Assembly (NCBI GenBank): GCA_024235795.1
Contig: JACKLR010000001.1
Coordinates: 1,550,001 to 1,614,000 of the forward strand
Reading direction: 5' to 3'
Length of the DNA stretch: 64,000 bases
Source: Burkholderiales bacterium
Lineage (GTDB): Bacteria; Pseudomonadota; Gammaproteobacteria; Burkholderiales; Nitrosomonadaceae
Positions within the stretch are counted from its first letter, which is position 1, and every line of letters starts with the position of its first letter. Shown piece after piece: positions 1-8,990 of the stretch. The position numbers and the translations under genes were made by a program. The notes under the pieces were generated by a model that was not told the origin of the DNA, made no database searches, and saw only the letters and a list, made by a program, of their open reading frames with translations.

Positions 1-822
1 ATGCATGACGATTGCATCTGGCCTTGCCAGCTTCAATTTTTCCTGCGTGAGTCCATAATATTTGAAATATTCCTCAGAACTGGGCAAAAGCGCTCCCTGC
101 ATACGTTCTTTTTGCAAACGTAACATCATCAATACATCAATATCCTTTAAGCCCTCGCGCATATCATGAAAAACATGCACACCCAGACGCTCCACTTTAC
201 CGGGCAACAACGTTCTTGGTGCGATAACACGGACTTCCGGCACTCCCAGTGTCGTCAACGCATGAATCTGGGAACGCGCAACCCGTGAATGCATGATATC
301 CCCGACAATTGCAATCCTTAAATTATGAAATTCCTTTTTATAACGACGAATGGTAAACATATCGAGTAACGCCTGCGTTGGATGGGCATGGCGGCCATCA
401 CCGGCGTTAATGACATGAATGCCTGGTTTCACATGTTTTGCAATCAAATGCGCAGCACCGCTTTGCGCATGTCTAACCACAAACATATCCGCATTCATCG
501 CCGAAAGATTGTCTACGGTATCAAGTAATGTCTCCCCCTTGGTCTGGGCGGAGACAGCAATATTCAGATTAAAAACATCCGCAGATAAACGCTTGGCTGC
601 AATTTCAAAGGTTGTCCGGGTGCGGGTACTGGGCTCAAAAAAAAGATTGAAGATAGACTTGCCTCTTAATAACGGCACTTTTTTAACATCGCGTTCGGTA
701 ACGCCGACAAATGACTCAGCCGTATCCAGTATCTGCAGTAAAATTGAAGCTGGTAAACCTTCTGTTGTGAGCAAATGCTGTAAGATACGATTTTTGTCCA
801 ACTGCGGGTTTCGGTTAATCAT
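1..822 (-). CDS. pyrB: Aspartate carbamoyltransferase catalytic chain, 3' end beyond window
   Basis: Aspartate carbamoyltransferase makes N-carbamoyl-aspartate from carbamoyl phosphate and aspartate, the first committed step of pyrimidine synthesis. The reading frame is open from an ATG at 822 to base 1 (274 codons; the family is about 305-320 residues), so the C-terminus is missing. The carbamoyl-phosphate motif FEPSTRTRTTFE and later GDGRHAHPTQALLD and GDIMHSRVARS are visible in the translation. The ATG overlaps the pyrR stop as ATGA, which fixes the start and implies translational coupling. It lies in an algH-ruvX-pyrR-pyrB run. Confident; only the downstream end is unknown. Confidence 0.96.
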   Translation of the reverse strand, partial: MINRNPQLDKNRILQHLLTTEGLPASILLQILDTAESFVGVTERDVKKVPLLRGKSIFNLFFEPSTRTRTTFEIAAKRLSADVFNLNIAVSAQTKGETLLDTVDNLSAMNADMFVVRHAQSGAAHLIAKHVKPGIHVINAGDGRHAHPTQALLDMFTIRRYKKEFHNLRIAIVGDIMHSRVARSQIHALTTLGVPEVRVIAPRTLLPGKVERLGVHVFHDMREGLKDIDVLMMLRLQKERMQGALLPSSEEYFKYYGLTQEKLKLARPDAIVMH

Positions 823-1376
823 ACCAGCATATTTTCCTTCCCTTTTTTAACACTTTTTTTGTTTTCCAGGTCCAGATTGAATCTCCCGTCATTATCCCGA
901 CTGAAAACCAGAATCTTCTCTTTAGGCAACTGCAACTCACTACCGATATACTGCGCACAAATAGGTAATTCTCTGTCGCCACGGTCAACCAATGCCGCCA
1001 AGCTTATTGAAGCCGGTCTGCCGTAATCAAATAATTCGTTGATAGCCGCTCGGATGGTGCGTCCAGTTTGCAGTACGTCATCAACCAAAAGAATATGCGC
1101 ACCATCGACTGCAAAAGGAATATCTGAGGGCTTCACTTGCGCATGCAGCCCGATTTTATCGAAGTCGTCGCGATAAAATGAAACGCTGAGCGTACCGAGT
1201 GGCTCCAAAGGCTGTGATGCTGAAAGTTCCTGATACAGGCGTTCGGCCAACCAGACTCCTCCCGTATGAATACCAATCAACGCATAATGTTTATCGCTAT
1301 CAGCTTTAATGCGTTTAACCAGTTGATCGTATAAAATCTCTGCGTCAGGCAGTGGAATGTTGCACATGTCGCTCAT
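819..1376 (-). CDS. pyrR: Bifunctional PyrR: pyrimidine regulator / uracil phosphoribosyltransferase
   Basis: PyrR-family protein with a phosphoribosyltransferase fold; the PRPP-binding stretch LLVDDVLQTGRTIRAA is clear. Family members have uracil phosphoribosyltransferase activity and, in Gram-positives, control pyr attenuation. I see no attenuator here, so an RNA-binding role is not supported. The frame stays open upstream to 1511, but that extension lies over ruvX and does not look like PyrR. The ATG at 1376 (MSDMCNIPLPDAE) or the one at 1367 gives the usual length of about 182-185 residues. The 5' end overlaps the ruvX 3' end by about 32 bases and the 3' end overlaps pyrB as ATGA. Confidence 0.9.
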   Translation of the reverse strand: MSDMCNIPLPDAEILYDQLVKRIKADSDKHYALIGIHTGGVWLAERLYQELSASQPLEPLGTLSVSFYRDDFDKIGLHAQVKPSDIPFAVDGAHILLVDDVLQTGRTIRAAINELFDYGRPASISLAALVDRGDRELPICAQYIGSELQLPKEKILVFSRDNDGRFNLDLENKKSVKKGKENMLV

Positions 1377-1845
1377 CAAAAAAAGATTGAAGTATATGCT
1401 GTGCGGCGACTTGATCCAATAATTGTTTTTGTCTCCTACCAGAAACACCTGCTTGCCGCAATGCGGCACCGGCCGATTTGGATGTATAGCGTTCGTCCAC
1501 CAGCAGCACATTTATATTAAAGCGACCAGCCAAGCGCCGCGCAAACCGTTGACTTAAACGGGTCATTTCATGTTCAGCACCATCCATATGGCAGGGCAAT
1601 CCTACCACCAAAAAAACCGGATTCCAGTTTTCAATCAACGCACTGATTTGAGAAAAGCGATGGTCATTTTTCTCGGTAGCTATTGTTGTCAATGGATGCG
1701 CCAAACCCACAACGGTGTCTCCGACAGCAATGCCAATACGTTTTTTGCCGAAGTCAAAAGCCAAAACCGTGCCTTCGATTGAAAAATCGATTGTTTGATT
1801 CACTGTTGATATTTGACCTGATAACTGTACTGATTGATCAGTCAT
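1345..1845 (-). CDS. ruvX: RuvX/YqgF-family RNase H-fold nuclease
   Basis: 166-residue YqgF/RuvX protein. The N-terminal VLAFDFGKKRIGIAVGD block holds the first catalytic Asp of the RNase H fold and LVDERYTSKSA a second conserved acidic site. In other bacteria the family acts on the 5' end of pre-16S rRNA and has been described as a Holliday junction resolvase. The first 25 residues (before EGTVLAFDFG) are longer than in many homologues, so the true start could be a little downstream, but no better start codon is obvious. It lies 38 bases after algH and overlaps pyrR, so it is probably part of one transcript. Confidence 0.92.
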   Translation of the reverse strand: MTDQSVQLSGQISTVNQTIDFSIEGTVLAFDFGKKRIGIAVGDTVVGLAHPLTTIATEKNDHRFSQISALIENWNPVFLVVGLPCHMDGAEHEMTRLSQRFARRLAGRFNINVLLVDERYTSKSAGAALRQAGVSGRRQKQLLDQVAAQHILQSFFDERHVQHSTA

Positions 1846-1883
1846 ATCACTAGAAATTCAGAACTGGATGAGTTGACAGGCTG

Positions 1884-2444
1884 TCAGGCATGACCAACAT
1901 CGTTTGACAACCGGGTGTAATCAATACCCAACAGCTCCATCGCTGCAGGTAGTCTTTCCTCAGAAGGCATATCAAAAATAATATCCATGGTGGCAGGCAC
2001 TGACAACCACGCATTTTGTGCCATTTCATGCTCAATCTGCCCGGCAGCCCACCCCGCATAACCTAGTGCAACCAAAATTTGGTCCGGACCTTCTGCGTTT
2101 GCAATTGCTTTTAGAATATCCAGTGAAGTAGTAAGTCCCAGTTTCTGGTTAATCGTCAAGGTGGATTGCCAATGGCCGACAGGTTTATGCAACACAAAAC
2201 CACAATCAACCTGAACAGGCCCGCCAAATAACACTGTTGACTCACTGCACAGCGATTCTTGAGAAGCAATACCCAGCTGCTTAAACAAGCCGGCCAAAGA
2301 CAAATCCATCGGCCGGTTGATAACCAGACCTAGCGCACCCTGCTCATTATGCTCACAAATATAGGTAACCGTTTTTGAAAAAAAGGAGTCCTCCATTGCC
2401 GGCATAGCGATCAGGAAATGATGCGTCAGATTGATATTTTCCAT
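1884..2444 (-). CDS. algH: UPF0301 / AlgH-YqgE family protein
   Basis: 186-residue DUF179 (YqgE/AlgH) protein recognised by the N-terminal HHFLIAMPAMEDSFFSKTV and the GALGLVINRP block, followed by LFGGPVQ. The biochemical function of the family is unknown; the name comes from an alginate regulatory locus in Pseudomonas. The link to ruvX directly downstream is widely conserved in Proteobacteria and is seen here with a 38-base gap. Length is normal for the family and nothing is broken. Confidence 0.93.
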   Translation of the reverse strand: MENINLTHHFLIAMPAMEDSFFSKTVTYICEHNEQGALGLVINRPMDLSLAGLFKQLGIASQESLCSESTVLFGGPVQVDCGFVLHKPVGHWQSTLTINQKLGLTTSLDILKAIANAEGPDQILVALGYAGWAAGQIEHEMAQNAWLSVPATMDIIFDMPSEERLPAAMELLGIDYTRLSNDVGHA

Positions 2445-2510
2445 GGCTTAGTCATCATACCGTTGTTAAATGCAGCGCATTAAGCATTTCAGGTTTGTCA
2501 TCACATGCAG

Positions 2511-3149
2511 TCAAACCCAATATGCTGTTTGAGTCATGACTTTGGAGCTTAGTTTCATGGCAAACTTAACCGGCAATGGTAATTCGGCACCACCCTGAGA
2601 TAATGCCATCGTTGCATGACTGGCTTCATCAATTTGCATTTGAGCAACAATGGCACGGCTTTTCTCATCGTTCTGTGGCAAGCGCTGCAGATGCCCTGCC
2701 AGATGATCCCCTACCTGTTTCTCGGTCTCGGCCAAAAAACCCAGATTCCATTTATCACCCATGAAGCCGGCAACCATGCCAATTACAAAGGAACCACCAT
2801 ACCACAGGGGATTCAACAGACTCTTCCGGCCACCCAACTCTTCAATGCGCCGCTCAGTCCACGCCAGATGCTCTGTTTCCTCTCGCGCCGCCTGCATGAG
2901 CTTTTGTTGCACCATTTCATTGCGTGCCGTCAATCCTTGCCCCTGATACAAGGCCTGTGCACATACCTCGCCAACATGGTTAACGCGCATGAGCGCGGCA
3001 GATAAATCTTTTTCTGAAGCGGTCATATCAGGCTCCTGCATATCGTTGCCGGGCACAGGCCTGGCTGTATGCGCTGGTGTAAAAAGTGTCCGTAATGCAC
3101 TATCGAAACCAATGATCAGCTTGTCAATATTAATCATAGCGTTATTCAT
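2511..3149 (-). CDS. coq7: 3-demethoxyubiquinol 3-hydroxylase (Coq7-type di-iron)
   Basis: Di-iron hydroxylase of the last ring hydroxylation in ubiquinone synthesis. The carboxylate/histidine ligands are in NHVGEVCAQALYQGQ, the EETEH motif of REETEHLAWTE, and DEASHATMA near the C-terminus, all in the expected order. At 212 residues it matches the betaproteobacterial form; ATG codons at 3149 and 3137 are both possible starts. A hydrophobic stretch (GGSFVIGMVAGFMG) fits its interfacial membrane location. Its presence indicates a ubiquinone-based aerobic respiratory chain. Confidence 0.93.
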   Translation of the reverse strand: MNNAMINIDKLIIGFDSALRTLFTPAHTARPVPGNDMQEPDMTASEKDLSAALMRVNHVGEVCAQALYQGQGLTARNEMVQQKLMQAAREETEHLAWTERRIEELGGRKSLLNPLWYGGSFVIGMVAGFMGDKWNLGFLAETEKQVGDHLAGHLQRLPQNDEKSRAIVAQMQIDEASHATMALSQGGAELPLPVKFAMKLSSKVMTQTAYWV

Positions 3150-3187
3150 ATCGAGTAAAATTTAATCGGAAAGCTTTTCAGCACTTA

Positions 3188-4543
3188 TCATGTTCCCATC
3201 TGACGCGCCAGCAACACTACCGGATGTAAAACTTCGATATCGGTACCGATTTCTTGCAATCGCCCTGCCATATGCATTGCACATCCTACATTTGAGGTTA
3301 CCAATAATTGCGCACCACTTTGGTTTATTGCCCCTATTTTATCATCAAGCAATCTCTCTGCTAACTCCGGTTGCCGAATAAAATAAGTTCCGGCTGCACC
3401 GCAACACTGATCATTATCCGCCAAATCAACCACCTGCGCATCCGGAATATAGCGAAGTAATTGATAAGGATAATCCTGATCACCCAAAACATGGCGCAAG
3501 CTGCATGGATCATGTATGGCTATTTTTGCAGCCAAAGGCAAAATGTGGACACTATCCCATCCCTCTGCAGCAACCAGAAATTTACTGATATCCATTACCT
3601 GCGGGAATGTTTCGCGCTTACTGTTATCTGGGTTATTTCCTGGAACTGTCAAATCATATTCGGTCAGTTGCACACAACAACCTGAGGCAAGACTCACGAC
3701 GGCAAGTAAGTCAGATTTTCCAAATGCCCGCATGTTTACCCGCTTTAACTGCGCTGCTTTTTCGGCATCACCTGCATGCTGATGCAGCGCACCGCAACAG
3801 ACTTGATCCGCAGGGATGCATACCCCATAACCAAGACGATTCAAAACAAAAATACCCGCATTCAGCGCGGCTGCGTCGGTTAATCGCGCGACGCAGCCTA
3901 GAAACAATCCCACCTTGCCTTTTTCTTCCCCGACTGCCGGATAAAATGTACGCCAAGTTTGCAAGAAACTGTTTTTTCTCTGGCTACCTGAATAAGGAAA
4001 CACAACTGGCCGCAGTTGCGTCAACAGTCTTTCCATACCGAACCGCTTCCAGAAATTGCGTTTTTTCAGCCATTGAAATGATTGCAGCTGGCGTAGCAAT
4101 CCACTTTTCTGAGATAAGTAAGCCAGCCAACGCAATCGATCCAGCCACATCGGTTGAACAGCAAATCTCTCCAGCAATTTCAAAACAGGCTGTTGCTTTT
4201 GTGCCGTAGAATTATCTTTATTCTGGCATGCACTGGATGATTGAACCATTTTTCGCGCTTCATCAATTAGCTGCCCATACGCCACATTATTTGGACAGAC
4301 TGACTCACAGGCGCGACAAGTCAAGCAGCGATCCAAATGCTGTAGAAATTTCTTATTCAGCGGAATGTAGTCATTCGCAACGCCATTCATTATGGCTATC
4401 CGCCCACGTGGTGAATCCGCTTCTGATTTGAGTAAACGATATGTGGGGCAATGCGGCAAACAAAGGCCACATGAAACACATCGGGTGGTTTCTTCAAGCA
4501 GAAAATTTTTCGAATACCTGGATGATAAGTGATCGTAATCCAC
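3188..4543 (-). CDS. glcF: Glycolate oxidase iron-sulfur subunit (GlcF-like)
   Basis: 451-residue Fe-S protein with two 4Fe-4S motifs (CVSCGLCLPHCP at 22-32 and CLTCRACESVCP at 73-83), then two CCG-domain signatures (VCCGALHQHAGD, and QCCGAAGTYFI near the C-terminus). This matches GlcF, which passes electrons from the flavin subunits of glycolate dehydrogenase to quinone. It is slightly longer than E. coli GlcF (about 407 residues). No glcD or glcE flank it; the neighbours are coq7 and a non-coding gap. A different 2-hydroxyacid or lactate dehydrogenase Fe-S subunit cannot be excluded. Confidence 0.85.
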   Translation of the reverse strand: MDYDHLSSRYSKNFLLEETTRCVSCGLCLPHCPTYRLLKSEADSPRGRIAIMNGVANDYIPLNKKFLQHLDRCLTCRACESVCPNNVAYGQLIDEARKMVQSSSACQNKDNSTAQKQQPVLKLLERFAVQPMWLDRLRWLAYLSQKSGLLRQLQSFQWLKKRNFWKRFGMERLLTQLRPVVFPYSGSQRKNSFLQTWRTFYPAVGEEKGKVGLFLGCVARLTDAAALNAGIFVLNRLGYGVCIPADQVCCGALHQHAGDAEKAAQLKRVNMRAFGKSDLLAVVSLASGCCVQLTEYDLTVPGNNPDNSKRETFPQVMDISKFLVAAEGWDSVHILPLAAKIAIHDPCSLRHVLGDQDYPYQLLRYIPDAQVVDLADNDQCCGAAGTYFIRQPELAERLLDDKIGAINQSGAQLLVTSNVGCAMHMAGRLQEIGTDIEVLHPVVLLARQMGT

Positions 4544-5142
4544 AATTCCTGGTCAGTAGTATAATTACACGATTATGACAATCTTTCTGAAATATAATTT
4601 AAATAGTGCTTTTTTTGTTGAAATAAACGAAGTGTGTTAACCCCCCCCCACCGGGAAACAATAAACCAAGCAGCATCGCAAAATAGATTGTAAATTACCA
4701 AAAATTCAATACCGTAATTCAGAATGGGGGGATTACCAAGCCAGTAAACGACATTCGCGTCAGCGAGAACAGTCTTCACCCAAGCAAACCAGTTGCCACT
4801 CTAGCTCTCGCGCCATCACCGGCGAAAGTATCCTAATGCCAATACAAGCCCGAGAAAAAATTAATCAAGTCATTTGACCATAGCATGATATTTTTGTGAA
4901 ATATATTAACAATTCGCAGACTCAAACAAAACATTGTCTACTAGGCTTATACAGTCTATTGGTTAAACAAAGGGATATTACAACAACAAATTAGCCCAAA
5001 AAGAATGAGATATTGAATCCGGCATAAAAATTCAAAGTCATACTCTAGAATGTATATCATGATTGTACAGATCTCTCGATTTTTACATACTGCTCACTTA
5101 TCCAGTTCTCTGTACTAACACCTCGCTATTAAAAAATTTACC
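4544..5142. other. Intergenic region without a convincing gene
   Basis: About 600 AT-rich bases between glcF (minus) and the channel gene (plus). It contains a run of nine C at 4641-4649. A minus-strand open frame of 68 codons at 4573-4779 (hydrophobic, ending FVSRWGG-like then basic residues) has no recognisable family and no good ribosome site, so it is not called. The region must contain the promoter of the plus-strand channel gene; I cannot pick it with confidence. Confidence 0.5.
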
Positions 5143-5604
5143 ATGAATGAATATACCGATCACATACACGCTTTATTAATTTCGAGTGCCATTGTCATAT
5201 TTTGCGTGGTATTACATTATGAAGCGTTACGATTTTTAAGCCACACAATTGGCATACATGTGCATAAACGAATCGGTGTACTTATCGTCATGCTGGGTTT
5301 GTTAGCCGCGCATGTCTTTGAAATTATCATATTTGCCCTGGGGTACATGCTCTTGCAGCATCATTTTGGATTAGGACATATCACCAATCTCGATGAGAAC
5401 AGTTTCTTGGACTATATTTACTATTCTTCAGTTGTGTATACAACAGTCGGTTTCGGTGATTTGTTACCTGTCGGCGCCGCTCGAATGTTAAGTGCTGCCG
5501 AAGGATTGGTTGGCCTGGCAATGATAACCTGGTCAGCTTCCTTTACTTTTCTCGCCATGAAGCGCTTTTGGCCTCACCCTCTCGATGAATCAGAATCAAG
5601 ATAA
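5143..5604 (+). CDS. Small potassium-channel-type membrane protein
   Basis: 153 residues with a classic pore-loop selectivity filter TTVGFGDLLP (TVGFGD at 101-106) between hydrophobic helices: about 10-30, 44-72 and 112-135. This is the Ion_trans_2 (two-helix plus pore) arrangement with one extra N-terminal helix. No RCK/TrkA-N nucleotide domain follows, so it would be an ungated or simply gated K+ channel, presumably a tetramer in the inner membrane. It is a lone plus-strand gene ended by a strong inverted repeat shared with the convergent small gene. Function as a K+ channel is inferred from the filter. Confidence 0.85.
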   Translation: MNEYTDHIHALLISSAIVIFCVVLHYEALRFLSHTIGIHVHKRIGVLIVMLGLLAAHVFEIIIFALGYMLLQHHFGLGHITNLDENSFLDYIYYSSVVYTTVGFGDLLPVGAARMLSAAEGLVGLAMITWSASFTFLAMKRFWPHPLDESESR

Positions 5605-5662
5605 GACCCAGGCTATTTTCCCGGCATGGTCAGTGATTGATCGCAGAATACAGTTTGAACAG

Positions 5663-5697
5663 TTAAATTACCTCCAGCAAAGCCGGAGGTAATTTAA
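5663..5697. terminator. Bidirectional stem-loop between convergent genes
   Basis: Perfect 13-bp inverted repeat: arms at 5663-5675 and 5685-5697 with a 9-base loop. The GC core (CCTCC/GGAGG) is flanked by A/T bases, so each strand ends its stem in a T-rich tract. It sits between the 3' ends of the K+ channel gene (plus) and the Ala-rich small protein gene (minus), a position expected for a bidirectional rho-independent terminator. Confidence 0.8.
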
Positions 5698-5704
5698 CTA
5701 ATAA

Positions 5705-6010
5705 TTAAGCGTTATTATCTTTACTGCTGACAGCATCTGTCATTTCACTTGGTTTTTCGGCAACACTTCCAGCCATCCTTGCCACATTGTCAACTGCATC
5801 ACTTGCCGCATTCTGAACCGAACTAGCCGTATTACTTGCCACCTCAGTTGCTGCTGCCGCTGCATTACTTGCAGCTTCTTTGGCATTGTCAACAAAATTT
5901 TCAGTTGTATTCGCCACATCCCCCGCTACATCGTTAGCTGAATCAACCACATTGTTAGCTGCATCTTTCGTTCCACCTAGAAAGCTTTTTACCATATCGA
6001 AGAACCCCAT
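5705..6010 (-). CDS. Ala/Asn-rich small protein with amphipathic repeats
   Basis: 101 residues built mainly of Ala, Asn, Val, Asp and Ser. After MGFFDMVKSFLGGTKDAANN come loosely repeated 11-residue-like units (ANDVAGDVANT, AKEAASNAAAA, ASDAVDNVARM) resembling LEA-like, phasin-like or YtxH-like amphipathic helices. A very strong Shine-Dalgarno (AAAGGAGGA, 6 bases before the ATG) supports real translation at a high level. No signal peptide or membrane helix is evident. Function unknown; a stress-protective or surface-coating protein is only a guess from composition. Confidence 0.7.
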   Translation of the reverse strand: MGFFDMVKSFLGGTKDAANNVVDSANDVAGDVANTTENFVDNAKEAASNAAAAATEVASNTASSVQNAASDAVDNVARMAGSVAEKPSEMTDAVSSKDNNA

Positions 6011-6513
6011 ACCATCCTCCTTTCAATAAAGTTGATCGCCAAACACTTCAGCGATTCAATGAATCATACCACTAAATCAAAGAATTATAAGAAGAAATAT
6101 CTGCCAGTAACCACACCATGTTGACTGCTCCCGAAATAAGAATATTTTGCTGATTCATAATTGATTGCCATAATAATACTTCAATAATAAAAACAATCCA
6201 TTACAATCATAAAATGTATTCTCTAGGATCGGGAGCGTGTTCGCAATCAACATGTGTCGATAGACACATAGAAAAGTATCTATCCACATGCAGATTTAAT
6301 GCACCGCCATGATATGTCCTGCAATTAATCTTGCTCATACAAAATTATAATGTAAGATCCCGCATGATCATATAAAACCGCGAATCAAGTATAGCTTCTG
6401 GAGCAGAAACATCGCCGCATTTTTTACTGAAGAGAAACAAGCCCACCATCTAAGTGTTGCGTGTTTTATTACTCCAGAAACGTACTTTTTTCTTGGATAA
6501 CTTCAGTATACGC
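6011..6513. other. Gene-poor 500-bp stretch downstream of ftsZ
   Basis: AT-rich region with no plausible gene on either strand. It should contain the promoter of the Ala/Asn-rich protein gene and the 3' UTR of ftsZ. One perfect inverted repeat is present: arms ATGTGTC (6252-6258) and GACACAT (6263-6269) around GATA, a possible operator or weak hairpin. I see no clear rho-independent terminator directly after ftsZ. Confidence 0.45.
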
Positions 6514-7665
6514 TTAGTCCGCCTGTCTTCTCAAAAATGCTGGAATATCCATTGGGTCCACTCCGGATTGACGCATGGCAGCCACAGTTGCATCATTTCT
6601 TCTGCCAGTACGTATTACAGCCGGTTCTTCTGACGCCATATAGCTTTCACGATCATCGGTTCCTGTTCTTGAATGCACAACAGACAGTGGTTTCTTGCCT
6701 TGTTGGCTATGAACATTTCCCAGACCGGTCGCAACCATGGTTACACGCAGATCTTCATTCATACCTTCATCAATGACGGTTCCGATAATGATCGTCGCAT
6801 CTTCTGCGGTCAGTTCTTTAATGGTTCCCATAACCTCATGAACTTCTCTCATTTTTAATGATGAGTTTGCGGTTATATTGACTAAAACACCTCGCGCACC
6901 CGCAAGCGAAATATCCTCAAGCAGCGGGCTTGCCACCGCCTGTTCCGCTGCAATACGAGCACGGTCTACACCAGTTGATATCGCAGAACCCATCATAGCC
7001 ATACCCATTTCCGACATCACTGTCTTCACGTCAGCAAAATCGACATTCACCAGTCCAGGACAATTAATAACCTCTGCGATTCCTGCAACCGCACCATATA
7101 ACACATCATTTGCAGCCTTGAATGCATCCAGCATGCTGATATCATTGCCCAAAACCATCATCAGCTTGTCATTTGGTATGACAATTAAAGAATCCACATG
7201 CTGAGCCAGTTCTTCCATACCCAACTGCGCAGCCTTGAGGCGCTTCCCTTCAAAATGAAATGGCTTGCTGACAACAGCAACCGTCAGTATGCCCATTTCT
7301 TTGGCGACCTGCGCCACTACCGGCGCGGCACCGGTACCCGTTCCACCCCCCATTCCGGCAGTAACAAACAGCATATCAGAACCCTGAATCAGTTCTGCTA
7401 TACGGTCACGATCTTCCAATGCAGCATCGCGCCCGATCTCAGGATTGGCGCCGGCACCCAAACCTCTCGTAATGCCCGACCCTAACTGTAAAATGATATC
7501 GGCTTTGGTATTTTTTAATGCCTGCGCATCTGTGTTCATGCTGATAAATTCAACACCTTTCATTTCATTCTGAATCATATGATCTACCGCGTTACACCCG
7601 CAGCCACCAACACCAATCACCTTGATAATCGCTTCTTGTGTTTCGTTATTCATGATTTCAAACAT
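6514..7665 (-). CDS. ftsZ: Cell division GTPase FtsZ
   Basis: Tubulin-like GTPase that builds the division ring. The GTP-binding GGGTGTG loop is at residues 106-112, the T7-loop region is NVDFADVKTVM, and the C-terminal tail DIPAFLRRQAD is the peptide bound by FtsA/ZipA-type partners. Length 383 is normal. The ATG at 7665 follows a good ribosome site (AAAGGAGG); the second ATG four codons on (MNNETQ) is an alternative. It is the last gene of the dcw cluster, 66 bases after ftsA, and lpxC, which follows ftsZ in many Proteobacteria, is not next to it. Confidence 0.98.
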   Translation of the reverse strand: MFEIMNNETQEAIIKVIGVGGCGCNAVDHMIQNEMKGVEFISMNTDAQALKNTKADIILQLGSGITRGLGAGANPEIGRDAALEDRDRIAELIQGSDMLFVTAGMGGGTGTGAAPVVAQVAKEMGILTVAVVSKPFHFEGKRLKAAQLGMEELAQHVDSLIVIPNDKLMMVLGNDISMLDAFKAANDVLYGAVAGIAEVINCPGLVNVDFADVKTVMSEMGMAMMGSAISTGVDRARIAAEQAVASPLLEDISLAGARGVLVNITANSSLKMREVHEVMGTIKELTAEDATIIIGTVIDEGMNEDLRVTMVATGLGNVHSQQGKKPLSVVHSRTGTDDRESYMASEEPAVIRTGRRNDATVAAMRQSGVDPMDIPAFLRRQAD

Positions 7666-7731
7666 AATGCCCCTCCTTTAAATCAATATGACAAGAACCC
7701 TCTAAAAAACTACTACGTACAAAAACACTAC

Positions 7732-8970
7732 CTAAAAATTTTTCTGAAACCAGCTTTTCATCTTGGATAAAATCTGTTTTGCCGAACCGCCCTGTAATCG
7801 CATATGCTGCTGGTGTTTTATATGCGCCATACCCGTCATTATCAGCCCAACACCCGTTGAATACCGTGGCGTATGCACAACTTCCTGCAAATTACCCTTA
7901 TAGCTAGGAACACCCAACCGCACCGGCATATGAAATATTTCTTCACCCAATTCAACCATGCCGCGTAATGAAGCACTTCCGCCCGTGATCACAATGCCTG
8001 ACGAGAGCAATTCTTCATAACCGCTGCGACGTAATTCCGCCTGTACCATGGTATAAAGCTCTTCCGCACGCGGCTCAATGACTTCAGCCAATGTTTGCAC
8101 TGATAATTGCCGCGATCCTCTGTTGCCGACATCCGGCACTTCTATCGTTTCGCGCGTATCCGCTAGACTTCTTAGTGCATAGCCATAGCGGCATTTCAAG
8201 TCTTCCGCGTTCTTTGTAGGCGTGCGCAATGCCATGGCAATATCGTTGGTTATCTGGTCGCCAGCTATTGGGATCACTGCGGTATGGCGTATTGCACCAT
8301 TGGTAAACACTGCTATGTCTGTCGTGCCGCCACCAATATCCACCAGACAAACACCTAAATCTTTCTCATCTTCGCTCAGTACCGCCATCGCAGAGGCCAA
8401 TGGCTGTAGAATCAGATCTCGCACCTCCAGACCACATCGATGCACACACTTGACGATATTCTGGGCTGCTGAAACGGCGCCTGTTACGATATGCACCTTT
8501 ACTTCTAGCCGTATACCACTCATACCGACGGGTTCCCGCACATCTTCTTGTCCATCGATAATGAATTCCTGGTTCAGAATATGCAGGATCTGCTGATCTG
8601 CCGGAATATTCACCGCTTTGGCTGCTTCCATCACGCGTTCAACATCCGCCTCGGTCACTTCCTTATCCTTGATTGGCACCATGCCATCGGAATTAATACC
8701 TTTAATATGACTGCCGGCAATACCTGTAAAAACTTCGTTGATCTTACAGTCCGCCATCAATTCAACTTCTTCCAGTGCGCGCTGAATGGCATTGACAGTT
8801 GTTTCAATATTGGCAACCACACCTTTTTTTAAACCACGGGATGGATGACTGCCTAGCCCGATAATTTCAAAACCACCCTCAGGCAGAATCTCTGCAACGA
8901 TCGCCACAATTTTTGACGTACCAATATCAAGCCCGACAATCAGATTTCTACTTTCCCTAGCTTTACTCAT
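7732..8970 (-). CDS. ftsA: Cell division protein FtsA
   Basis: Actin-like ATPase that tethers FtsZ to the membrane. Phosphate-1 motif DIGTSK is at 15-20 and phosphate-2 DIGGGTTD at 211-218; the C-terminus ends in KMKSWFQKNF, an amphipathic membrane-targeting helix. 412 residues, normal. It starts 20 bases after ftsQ and precedes ftsZ, the conserved ftsQ-ftsA-ftsZ order. Confidence 0.97.
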   Translation of the reverse strand: MSKARESRNLIVGLDIGTSKIVAIVAEILPEGGFEIIGLGSHPSRGLKKGVVANIETTVNAIQRALEEVELMADCKINEVFTGIAGSHIKGINSDGMVPIKDKEVTEADVERVMEAAKAVNIPADQQILHILNQEFIIDGQEDVREPVGMSGIRLEVKVHIVTGAVSAAQNIVKCVHRCGLEVRDLILQPLASAMAVLSEDEKDLGVCLVDIGGGTTDIAVFTNGAIRHTAVIPIAGDQITNDIAMALRTPTKNAEDLKCRYGYALRSLADTRETIEVPDVGNRGSRQLSVQTLAEVIEPRAEELYTMVQAELRRSGYEELLSSGIVITGGSASLRGMVELGEEIFHMPVRLGVPSYKGNLQEVVHTPRYSTGVGLIMTGMAHIKHQQHMRLQGGSAKQILSKMKSWFQKNF

Positions 8971-8990
8971 CTAGTCACATCTCCATGATT

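Noticed and set aside
4573..4779. 68-codon minus-strand frame in the glcF-channel gap
   Set aside because: No ribosome site, no family motif, low-complexity AT-rich DNA; more likely chance.
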